Source: Nocardioides sp. zg-1308 (GTDB lineage: Bacteria > Actinomycetota > Actinomycetes > Propionibacteriales > Nocardioidaceae). From it: a stretch of DNA of 64,000 nucleotides. The first letter of the stretch is position 1, and each line of letters begins with the position of its first letter. Positions 36,369 through 43,709 of this stretch are shown one piece after another. The DNA lies in contig NZ_JABJQY010000004.1 in the NCBI RefSeq assembly GCF_013155375.1, positions 186,001 to 250,000 of the forward strand. Direction: 5' to 3'. The notes beneath the pieces were generated by a model, which was not told the origin of the DNA, searched no databases, and saw nothing but the letters and a program-made list of their open reading frames with translations. Both the position numbers and the translations under genes were made by a program.

Positions 36369-37577
36369 ATGCCCGACGACGCAGCGACTCCCGCCACCGA
36401 CGCGGAGGTGGACCTGACCGAGCCACTGGCGCGCGATGACCAGCCGCTGCCGCACAGCGCGAGCGGTGAGGTCACGGCGGAGACGGACCTGTCGGCGCTG
36501 GCGCCGCCGAGCCGCCCCGCGCGGCGCTGGACCCCCAAGCGGGTGGTGGTCACCCCCGCAGCCCTCGACGAGGAGCACGGACGGCGGATCGTCGAGCGCG
36601 TGGAGGCGCTCGGCATCGAGGTCGAGCGCCTCAGGGCCAACCGGCTGACGGGCGTGCGCGGCGAGACGGACCGGGAGACGTACGCGCGGGCCAAGTCGAC
36701 GCTGGCCGTGGTCGTGAGCCCGCCGAGCCGTCGCACGCTGCAGCCCATCGCCCCCAGCGCGGACTGGCGCGTCGACCTCGCCGAGGGCTGTCCGGCGCAC
36801 TGCCAGTACTGCTACCTGGCCGGCTCGCTGTCCGGACCACCCGTCACCCGCGTGTACGCCGACCTCGACGGGATCCTCGCCGGCCTGACCGACTACGTCG
36901 GCACGGGGACGGTGACCAGCCGCTCCCGGGCACGCAGCGCGGAGGGGACGACGTTCGAGGCGTCCTGCTACACCGACCCCCTGGCGCTCGACCACGTCAC
37001 CGGCAGCTGGCAGCGCGCGGTCGAGCACTTCGGCGCCTGGGACGCGCCGGTGCAGCTGCGGTGGACGACGAAGTACGGCGACGTCGACCGCTTCGTCGAC
37101 CTGGCCCACGCTGGCCGGACCCGGGTCCGGTTCAGCGTGAACTGCCTGCCGGTGACCCGTCGATGGGAGGGCGGGACGAGCACCCTCGAGCAGCGCCTCG
37201 CCGCGCTGCGCCGGCTCGCCTCCGCGGGCTACCCGGTGGGGCTCACCATCGCACCGATCATGCCGCTCGACGGCTGGCGCGAGCACTACGGCCACCTTCT
37301 CGACCTCGTGGAAGCCGCGGTCGCGGAGGTGCCCGAGCTCGACCTGACCGCCGAGCTGATCACGCACCGGTTCACCGCCAGCAGCAAGGAGGTCCTGCTC
37401 GGCTGGTACCCCCGCACCACCCTCGAGATGGACGAGGCCCGGAGGTCCGTCAAGAGGGGCCGGTTCGGCACGAGCAAGCACGTCTACCCCAAGGAGGTCA
37501 TGGGCGAGCTGCGCCGGTGGTTCGAGGACCAGCTCGCGCAACGGCTGCCGCAGTGCCGGGTCCTCTACTGGACCTGA
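36369..37577 (+). CDS. Radical SAM protein, spore photoproduct lyase (SplB) family
   Basis: About 402 aa. The radical SAM cluster motif C141-P-A-H-C145-Q-Y-C148 is followed by YLAGSLSGPP. Later motifs include SCYTDPLALDHVTGS and VRFSVN. True spore photoproduct lyases repair thymine dimers in spores; this organism is not expected to form endospores, so the actinobacterial SPL-like branch probably acts on other DNA lesions or substrates. An acidic 50-residue N-terminal stretch precedes the core. ATG 36369 is chosen because the upstream frame (to 35931) is antisense to the membrane-protein gene. The 3' end overlaps the convergent SGNH gene by 13 bp. Confidence 0.83.
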   Translation: MPDDAATPATDAEVDLTEPLARDDQPLPHSASGEVTAETDLSALAPPSRPARRWTPKRVVVTPAALDEEHGRRIVERVEALGIEVERLRANRLTGVRGETDRETYARAKSTLAVVVSPPSRRTLQPIAPSADWRVDLAEGCPAHCQYCYLAGSLSGPPVTRVYADLDGILAGLTDYVGTGTVTSRSRARSAEGTTFEASCYTDPLALDHVTGSWQRAVEHFGAWDAPVQLRWTTKYGDVDRFVDLAHAGRTRVRFSVNCLPVTRRWEGGTSTLEQRLAALRRLASAGYPVGLTIAPIMPLDGWREHYGHLLDLVEAAVAEVPELDLTAELITHRFTASSKEVLLGWYPRTTLEMDEARRSVKRGRFGTSKHVYPKEVMGELRRWFEDQLAQRLPQCRVLYWT

Positions 37578-38188
37578 CTCCGACCGCCGGCGCCCACCTC
37601 CGACGCGGCGTCCACGACGGCCGGCAGCAGCGCGTCGGCGATCACGGCGTAGCCGGCGCTCGAGGGGTGGAAGCGGTCGGCCGAGAACAGGGAGGGGTCG
37701 GCGGCGAAGGCGTGCGACGCGCGCTGGTCGGGGTCGGCCACCAGGCCGCCCTCGGCGTTCGTGGCCGCGGCCTGCTGGGCCCGGAAGGCGTCGCCCGCGG
37801 CACGGACCACCCCGCGCAGCGCCACGGGCACGTGCGGGACGGCGCTGAGGTCGGGGGCCGGGGCGACGACCACCTCGCTGCCGGCCGCACGCAGGCGTCG
37901 TACGGCGTCCGCGAGCGCGCGCACGGCCCGGGCGACCGGCTCGCGGTGGGTGAGGTCGTTGGCACCGATCACGACCACGGCGACGTCGGGGGCCCACCCG
38001 AGGGCCGAGTCGACCTGGGCGGCGAGCCCGGAGCTGCGGGCCCCGGGAACGGCGAAGGTGCGCAGCTCGACGTCGATCGCGCGCACGGCCAGGCCCTCCA
38101 CGAGGCGGGGCCCCAGCCGGTCCCGTTCGCGGGCAGCGCCCTGCCCCCACGCGATGGAGTCACCGAGGAGCGCCAGCCGAGCCGTCAT
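37565..38188 (-). CDS. SGNH/GDSL-type hydrolase
   Basis: 207 aa. Block I GDSIAWG with nucleophile S11, block III GAND near residue 73 and block V DRFHPS with the catalytic Asp and His near 166. There is no signal peptide. These enzymes cleave esters, often acetyl groups of lipids or polysaccharides. The upstream open frame (to 38380) is antisense to the next gene. The pair of genes 36369 and 37565 converge with overlapping ends. Confidence 0.88.
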   Translation of the reverse strand: MTARLALLGDSIAWGQGAARERDRLGPRLVEGLAVRAIDVELRTFAVPGARSSGLAAQVDSALGWAPDVAVVVIGANDLTHREPVARAVRALADAVRRLRAAGSEVVVAPAPDLSAVPHVPVALRGVVRAAGDAFRAQQAAATNAEGGLVADPDQRASHAFAADPSLFSADRFHPSSAGYAVIADALLPAVVDAASEVGAGGRSQVQ

Positions 38189-38261
38189 GGCCCCAGCACA
38201 GCAGACGCGACCAAGGCCCGTTGTGGCACGCTGGCGCCTCCGGAAGTCGGCGGGGGAGAGC

Positions 38262-39017
38262 ATGCACGAGACCACCACGACGGCGAGCGACACCGATCTC
38301 GGCCTCGTCGCACGCGAGCCGTGGCACCCCGCGCTGTGGGGCGGGGTGGCGCTGCAGGTGGCGGCGGTCGCTGCGGCCACCGTGCTGTGGTCGGACTGGT
38401 ACGACGACGGCCTCGACGCCCCGTGGTGGGCCGACGTCGCCGGAGCCGCGAGCGGGGTGATTCCGCTGGCCGGTGGACTCGTCGCCGCGTGGTGGCCGCG
38501 TCGTCAGGACCGCGCGCCGGTCGAGGGCGCAGCGTGGCTCCGGGCGTGCTGGCAGCTGCTCTTCGTCTTCGCCATCGGCGTCGTCCTGACGATCGTCAGC
38601 CTGTTCACCGACGGCACGTCGTGGGGCAGCGCGCTCCTCATCAGCGCCGGCATCGGCACGATGCTGCTCCCGATCCCGACCCTGCTGCTCGTCGTCGGAC
38701 CGGTCGTGCTCCTCACCGACGTCCGACGGCCAGGGGTTGACGCACAGTGGTACGACGTCGCGGCGATGACGGCCCTGATGCCGTGGGTCGCCGTGGTGGC
38801 GTCGTCGCTGGCATGGGCGGTTCCCGACACCGGTGAGCCGATGACGCGGGGGGACCACCTGGTGGAGTGGATCGGGGTCGTCGTCGGCACGACCGAGCCG
38901 CGCGAGCCGTGGCTGGCGTGGCTCGTCCGGGCGGTGACGATCGGCTTCCTGGTGATCCTCTGGCGAGCGGCGGTCGTGAGCCGCCGTACGCTCGCTGCCC
39001 GGCGCGAGGTCCGGTGA
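38262..39017 (+). CDS. Unrecognised membrane protein
   Basis: About 251 aa with five or six hydrophobic segments (about 25-43, 60-80, 98-118, 125-150, 163-183 and 213-232). A cluster of Trp and Asp (WSDWYDDGLDAPWWAD) lies between the first two. I see no catalytic motif or transporter signature. GGGGGAGAG lies almost directly before the ATG. It is coupled to the following kinase gene by a 4-bp GTGA overlap, so the two are made together; the sense of that pairing is unknown. Confidence 0.65.
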   Translation: MHETTTTASDTDLGLVAREPWHPALWGGVALQVAAVAAATVLWSDWYDDGLDAPWWADVAGAASGVIPLAGGLVAAWWPRRQDRAPVEGAAWLRACWQLLFVFAIGVVLTIVSLFTDGTSWGSALLISAGIGTMLLPIPTLLLVVGPVVLLTDVRRPGVDAQWYDVAAMTALMPWVAVVASSLAWAVPDTGEPMTRGDHLVEWIGVVVGTTEPREPWLAWLVRAVTIGFLVILWRAAVVSRRTLAARREVR

Positions 39018-39880
39018 CCACCGCGCCGCGCGTGCTGGTCGTCGGCCCGGCCAGCGCTAACGAGATCATCCACCTCGCCGCCCTCCCGGACCCCGTGCCG
39101 GGCACGCACTTCGCCGAGCGCTCCTGGAGCACCCTCGGAAGCACGTCCGCGGGCAAGGCGCTCAACCTCGCCGCCCTCGGCGCCCGGGTGACGCTGCTCA
39201 CGGTGCTCGGCACCGACGACGTGGGCGCGCGGGTGCGGGGGAGCCTCGAGGCGGCGGGGGTCCGCGTGGTCGCGCGACCGAGTCGCAGCGGGCGGTGCGA
39301 GCGGCACGTCAACCTGATGACCGACGCGGGGGAGCGCGTCTCCATCTACACCCACCTGCCCTCGCCCGCCGAGCCGTGGACGTCGCGGGACGCGGACGAA
39401 CACCTGTTCGACGCTGATCTCGTCGTCGTCGACCTGTCCGAGGCGTCCGCGCCGTGGGTGGCATGGGCGCGCGATGCGGGCGTGCCGACGTGGAGCGACC
39501 TGCACGACTACGACGGCACGTCCGCCTTCCACGAGCCGTTCAGCCACGCGGACCACCTGCAGCTGTCGTCGGAGCGGATGCCGGACTGGCGGGCGTACGC
39601 CGAGCGGGTCGCCGCCGACGGCAGGACCGTCGTCGTGACGCACGGCGCGGACGGCTCGTCGGCGGTCGGTCCGGGCGGCGCGTGGGTGGATGCGGAGGCT
39701 CAGGACGTCGAGGTCGTCGACGCCAACGGCGCCGGCGACGCGTTCTTCGCCGGCTTCCTCGTCGCCCGGTGGAACGGCTCCGACCTGCGTGGGTCACTGG
39801 ACGCGGGAGCAGCGCGGGCTGTCGTCTGCCTCAGTGGTCCGCACCTGGCCGGTGAGGTGGGGGGACTGCACGAGGGTTGA
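39014..39880 (+). CDS. PfkB-family carbohydrate/nucleoside kinase
   Basis: 288 aa. The second PfkB signature is clear: DANGAGDAFFAGFL near residue 236 with the catalytic Asp in GAGD. The N-terminal pattern (GSTSAGKALNLAALGARVTLLTVLG) fits the sugar-binding half. THGADGS gives the ATP-site loop. It phosphorylates a sugar or nucleoside. No sugar catabolic genes surround it, so the substrate is open. GTG 39014 overlaps the stop of the membrane protein. Confidence 0.88.
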   Translation: MTTAPRVLVVGPASANEIIHLAALPDPVPGTHFAERSWSTLGSTSAGKALNLAALGARVTLLTVLGTDDVGARVRGSLEAAGVRVVARPSRSGRCERHVNLMTDAGERVSIYTHLPSPAEPWTSRDADEHLFDADLVVVDLSEASAPWVAWARDAGVPTWSDLHDYDGTSAFHEPFSHADHLQLSSERMPDWRAYAERVAADGRTVVVTHGADGSSAVGPGGAWVDAEAQDVEVVDANGAGDAFFAGFLVARWNGSDLRGSLDAGAARAVVCLSGPHLAGEVGGLHEG

Positions 39881-39905
39881 CCGGGGCGTCCTCGATGAAC
39901 GCTTA

Positions 39906-39934
39906 TTGACATAATGTCAGTTATCGGCGATATT
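39906..39934 (+). promoter_or_regulatory. AT-rich island with palindrome and sigma-70-like promoter
   Basis: A 13-bp perfect palindrome TGACAT-A-ATGTCA lies at 39907-39919. TTGACA (39906-39911) and GATATT (39929-39934) are separated by 17 nt, a good vegetative promoter. No gene follows on the plus strand for which it would make sense; the thioesterase runs the other way. The stretch 39895-39940 is much more AT-rich than its surroundings. Confidence 0.5.
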
Positions 39935-39965
39935 TCGATGTGGGTGGAGCCCCTCCTGGGACCGT

Positions 39966-40403
39966 TCAGAAGCGCCGCAGCTGGTAGGTCCCGACCGTCG
40001 ACGCCACGACCTCGCCCCGGGCGTCCGTCAGCGTCGCCTCGAGGACGAACTCGCCCTTGCCGGTCGCCGACGCCTCGCGGCGGACCCGATCGACCTCGTC
40101 CCGGGCCAGCGACGCCGTGGCGCGTACGACGCCCAGCGCGGGTCGCCGGAACCCGATCGTCGACTCCTTCACCAGCGGCACGAACCCCGCGAGCTCACCC
40201 TCCAGGTCGAAGGTCGCCAGGCTGAGCACGCCGCCGAGCATCTCGGCGACGCTGAACAGCGAGCCGGCGTAGGTCACACCGAAGTGGTTCGTGTTGGGCT
40301 CGGGCGGGAGCTCGGCGGCAGCGAAGCCGGGCCGCAGCTCGACGACCCGGATCCCCATCGCCTCGAGGATCGGGACCGATGCCAGGGACGGGGATGCCTC
40401 CAC
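39966..40403 (-). CDS. Hotdog-fold thioesterase-like protein (YiiD_C/DUF4442 type)
   Basis: 145 aa. The single hotdog domain has NHFGVTYAGSLFSVAEMLGG, with the central helix after it, and a strand pattern typical of PaaI/YiiD_C proteins. No classical catalytic Asp/Glu position is fully convincing, so activity on acyl-CoA is likely but not certain. The GTG start has TATACC 7 nt upstream within the promoter element at 40411-40439. It converges with the PfkB gene; the AT-rich island lies between. Confidence 0.75.
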   Translation of the reverse strand: MEASPSLASVPILEAMGIRVVELRPGFAAAELPPEPNTNHFGVTYAGSLFSVAEMLGGVLSLATFDLEGELAGFVPLVKESTIGFRRPALGVVRATASLARDEVDRVRREASATGKGEFVLEATLTDARGEVVASTVGTYQLRRF

Positions 40404-40410
40404 CTACGCA

Positions 40411-40439
40411 GGTATAGGCCATCCGGCGGCGTGCGGCAA
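40411..40439 (-). promoter_or_regulatory. Promoter of the thioesterase, copy A of a shared element
   Basis: Read on the minus strand: TTGCCG, 17 nt, TATACC, then 7 nt to the GTG at 40403. 25 of 28 bases over 40439-40412 are identical to copy B (43680-43653), including the spacer CCGGATGGCC. This shared spacer suggests a regulator or a common origin. Confidence 0.6.
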
Positions 40440-40504
40440 TGTGCGGACGATGCGGGGAACCCTGTGTCCCCGGGCACTCACGGACGCCCGGGGACACACG
40501 CGGA

Positions 40505-43489
40505 TCACCTGTGCGTGACCTTGGTGGTCGGCTTGCTCCTCACGGTCGTGGTGACGAAGCCCGCCTCGCGGACGGTCACGCGCAGCGTCACCCTCCTGCC
40601 GAGGAGTCCCCTGCGCAGCTCGAGCGTCGGCGTGCTGCCGAGCCTCTTCTTGCCGGCGTACCACGCGTAGCGCACGGTCGGATCCGTGCCGATGCCCCGG
40701 ACCCGCGCCTTCAGCGTGCGGCCGACCTGTGCCTTCCCGGCGATCTTCGCCACCACGGTGCCGAACCGGGCCCGGGCGACGGCCGACGTCGTGGCGCTCC
40801 TGGTGGTCACCGCGGCGTAGCCCGGCTTGGTCCCCGTCACCGCCACGCTGATGCGCGTCCTCACGTCGTCGAGCCCGAGGACGTACGACGCACCGGTGGC
40901 GCCGGCGACCGGGACGCCGTCGCGCAGCCACTGGTAGCCCACCGAGACTCCCCCGTCCCACGTGCCGGGGCTGACGGTCAGCGTCTCGCCGAACGTCGCC
41001 GTCCCGGACACCACGGGTGCGGGAGTGGCCTGGAGGCGGCCCTCGGAGACCGTCGCCGCGGCGCTCCGCCGGGTGACACCGGTGTAACCCGCCTTCGTCG
41101 CCGTCACCGCGACCTCGAGCTGCTTGCCGACGTCGGCCGCGCCGAGGGTCCGGCTGGCGCCTGCGCCGACCGGCTCGCCGTCGAGGAACCACTCGTACGT
41201 CAGCGCGGCGCCGTCGTCCCAGGCACCCGGTAGCGCCGTGACGGTGGCGCCGACGACCGCGTCGCCCTGGATGGTCGGCGTCGGGGTGCTGCCGAGCGTG
41301 CCCGCAGCGACGGTCGCCGCAGCGCTGGTCCGGGTGACGGGCGAGTAGTCGGGGTGGCTGCCGGTGACCGCGACCGAGACCGTCCTGCCCAGGTCGTCGG
41401 GGCGGAGCGTGAAGGTCGCCGCGGTGGCGCCCTCGACGGGAGTGCCGTCGACCAGCCACTGGTGGGAGAGGCTCGTGCCGTCACGCCAGCCGGGCGTGCT
41501 GACGGTGACCGTGCCTCCGACCGCGAACGTGCCGGTGACCTCCGGCGCGCCCGACGGGGTGAGCGGCTGGACGCCGACGGCTGCCTCGCTGGCGCAGCCT
41601 GCGGTCGAGCACAGGCCGCCGAGGCCGGTGGGCACCGCGGTCGCCCGCAGCGTCTCGTCGGAGACGTCACCGTCGGCGACGACGTCGAAGGTCGCGGTGG
41701 CCGAGGACCCGGCCGCGGTCGAGGGCACGGTCCAGGTCAGCGTGGTGCCGTCGAGCACCAGGCCGTCGGGCAGGGTGCCGATGCTCGCGTCGTCCAGGAC
41801 GTCGACCAGGTCGACCTCCACGATGCCGTCGGTCAGCGCGACCTTGCCGACGTTGGCCGCGGTGAGCTGGTAGGTCAGCGTGCCGCCCGGCTGCGGCGTC
41901 GACGCAGGCTCGCCGGCCAGGGTGAGGTCGTACTTGCTCGGCCAGGCCGGCTTGTCGCCGTCGAGGATCCAGTCCTGCCAGAACGCGTCGAGGTCGCGTC
42001 CCGAGACCTCCTCGGCCAGGGACTTCAGGTCGTCCCCGCTGCGGCTCTCGCCCGCGTGGCGGGTCTGCCACTCCCGGACGACCTCGAGGAAGGCGTCGTT
42101 GCGCAGCGCCGTGCGGAGCGCCTCCCAGAACTGGGCGCCGCGCGTGTAGGTCTGGTAGCCGTAGATGTTCGCGGGATTCGTCTGCGCGCCGGGCGGGGTG
42201 GCCCAGTTCGGGCTCGTCGAGGCCGTGTTGTTCCAGCTGTTGAAGTACGTCGTCTCGGTCGCGCCCGGGTTGGGCGTGGCTGACGCCAGCACGTTGGTGT
42301 ACCAGCTCGGTCCCCAGGTGGCCATGCCCTCGTTCATCCAGATGTCGGTCCACAGCTGCGGCGTGACGTTGTCGCCGTACCACTGGTGGACGAGCTCGTG
42401 GATCAGCGTGTTGCCGTTGACCGAGCCGGTGCTCGGGAAGAACGAGCGGTCCTGCGTCTCGAGGGCGTAGTTGATGCCGCTGGGCACGGTGTCGACCACG
42501 ACGCCGGTGCTGTTGCCCGGGTAGGGGCCGTAGAGCTGCTCCAGCCGGGTGATGATCGTGCCGAGCAGCGCGCGGCGGTTGGTGATCGTCGTCTTGTTGG
42601 CCGCCGACAGCGACGAGTCCATGAACGACCACTCCGGGATGACGCGGCCGTCGGACAGCGTCACCTGCGACTCGATGACGTCGTACTTGCCGATCGAGAT
42701 GATGATCAATTCACTGGCCATCTGCTCCTGCTGGACCCACCTCCAGGTGGTGCGGGTGCCGTCCTCGCTGACGGTCCTGGAGGCGAGCTCGCCGTTGCCG
42801 ACCACGGCGCTGTCGCCGGGACCGGTCGCCGAGGTGATGGTGCTGGGGATCGTGGTGGTGAAGCTCCAGGTGGCCTTGTCCCCCGGCATGTTGTTGTGCG
42901 GGATGCCAGCCATGGCCCCCACCGGCTGACCCATGAAGGTGGCGCCGTCCGACGTCGCGGCCCAGCCCTCCCACGAGCCGTCCGGGTCCACGTGGTGGTT
43001 GGGCACGCCGTGGTAGGTGACGACCGTCGTGAAGTCGCCCTCGACCGGTGCGGCCGGTGTCACGACGAGCTTGTAGGTGGTGGTCGCGGGGTCGACGACC
43101 CGCTCGTACGTCGCCGGCACCCCGTCGACCGTGACGGAGTCGACGGTCAGGCCCTCCAAGTCGAGCGAGAACGACCGCAGCGGAGCGCCCGTCGTCCTGG
43201 CCCGCATCGTGGTGCTGGCCGAGTCCAGGACGCCGGTCATGGAGGTGCCGACGACGCCGGTCGCGTTCCAGTCCAGGACCACGTCGTAGTGCAGGGCGTC
43301 GTAGCCGCCGTTGCCGACGTGGGGGAACATGGGGTCCCCGGCGGTCCGGGCGCCGTCCACGGGGTCCGCCGCGGAGGACGGCTGGGTGGCCGTCACGACG
43401 ATGCTGCCCGCCACCATCGCGACCGGTACGGCTCGGGCGGCGACCCGCCGCCACCACGTCGACCGGCCGTTCACGTCACTCGTCGCCAT
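40505..43489 (-). CDS. Secreted M1-family metallopeptidase with four Ig-like repeats
   Basis: About 994 aa. Signal peptide about 12-45 (WWRR, then VPVAMVAGSIVVTA). An M1 aminopeptidase-like N-terminal beta domain is followed by the gluzincin site HELVHQWYGD near residue 362 and the third ligand in WMNEGMATW. A linker with DUF11-like character follows (about 570-640). Four repeats of about 87 residues (40505-41570; each with QWL or EWF or AWY, DG and VAVTG or similar) close the protein, probably cell-wall or carbohydrate contacts. GAGGG lies 5 nt before ATG 43489. An in-frame GTG at 43645 fits a leaderless start from copy B of the promoter and would add 52 residues; I consider it less likely. 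Confidence 0.87.
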   Translation of the reverse strand: MATSDVNGRSTWWRRVAARAVPVAMVAGSIVVTATQPSSAADPVDGARTAGDPMFPHVGNGGYDALHYDVVLDWNATGVVGTSMTGVLDSASTTMRARTTGAPLRSFSLDLEGLTVDSVTVDGVPATYERVVDPATTTYKLVVTPAAPVEGDFTTVVTYHGVPNHHVDPDGSWEGWAATSDGATFMGQPVGAMAGIPHNNMPGDKATWSFTTTIPSTITSATGPGDSAVVGNGELASRTVSEDGTRTTWRWVQQEQMASELIIISIGKYDVIESQVTLSDGRVIPEWSFMDSSLSAANKTTITNRRALLGTIITRLEQLYGPYPGNSTGVVVDTVPSGINYALETQDRSFFPSTGSVNGNTLIHELVHQWYGDNVTPQLWTDIWMNEGMATWGPSWYTNVLASATPNPGATETTYFNSWNNTASTSPNWATPPGAQTNPANIYGYQTYTRGAQFWEALRTALRNDAFLEVVREWQTRHAGESRSGDDLKSLAEEVSGRDLDAFWQDWILDGDKPAWPSKYDLTLAGEPASTPQPGGTLTYQLTAANVGKVALTDGIVEVDLVDVLDDASIGTLPDGLVLDGTTLTWTVPSTAAGSSATATFDVVADGDVSDETLRATAVPTGLGGLCSTAGCASEAAVGVQPLTPSGAPEVTGTFAVGGTVTVSTPGWRDGTSLSHQWLVDGTPVEGATAATFTLRPDDLGRTVSVAVTGSHPDYSPVTRTSAAATVAAGTLGSTPTPTIQGDAVVGATVTALPGAWDDGAALTYEWFLDGEPVGAGASRTLGAADVGKQLEVAVTATKAGYTGVTRRSAAATVSEGRLQATPAPVVSGTATFGETLTVSPGTWDGGVSVGYQWLRDGVPVAGATGASYVLGLDDVRTRISVAVTGTKPGYAAVTTRSATTSAVARARFGTVVAKIAGKAQVGRTLKARVRGIGTDPTVRYAWYAGKKRLGSTPTLELRRGLLGRRVTLRVTVREAGFVTTTVRSKPTTKVTHR

Positions 43490-43651
43490 GCGTTCCCTCA
43501 CTCGTCGGTGCGGGGCCCGATGCCCCGCTCCTGGAACGTAGTGGCGGAGGACCGGAGGCGTGGGCGGAATCGCCCGACACGTACTCGCGCGTGCCACAAA
43601 AGTAACGCGGCGGTAACACGACGACGCGGAGGCGACCGCCTCCACTCTCAA

Positions 43652-43680
43652 CGTATAGGCCATCCGGGGGCTTGCCGCAA
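43652..43680 (-). promoter_or_regulatory. Promoter of the M1 peptidase, copy B of a shared element
   Basis: Read on the minus strand: TTGCGG, 17 nt, TATACG. It matches copy A (40439-40412) at 25 of 28 positions. Its -35 box lies inside the rifamycin-associated element 43667-43686, so the two regulatory signals overlap. Confidence 0.6.
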
Positions 43681-43686
43681 GACCCC
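43667..43686. promoter_or_regulatory. Rifamycin-associated element (RAE) before helR
   Basis: GGGGCTTGCCGCAAGACCCC: a CTTGC-c-GCAAG core flanked by GGGG and CCCC with one extra base. This is the known RAE pattern found before rifamycin-resistance genes of actinobacteria (rph, arr, rox, helR). It ends 23 nt before the start of the HelR-type gene, whose identity was recognised independently. Confidence 0.8.
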
Positions 43687-43709
43687 GTCGCTCCCCCACA
43701 CTGCACGGC

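Noticed and set aside
39914..40225. 103-codon plus-strand frame after the AT-rich island
   Set aside because: Only its first 18 codons look protein-like; the rest is antisense to the thioesterase gene.
40505..41570. Four-fold repeat of the M1 peptidase as a DNA-level tandem repeat
   Set aside because: The repeats are seen in protein structure but have diverged in DNA sequence, so recent amplification is not supported.
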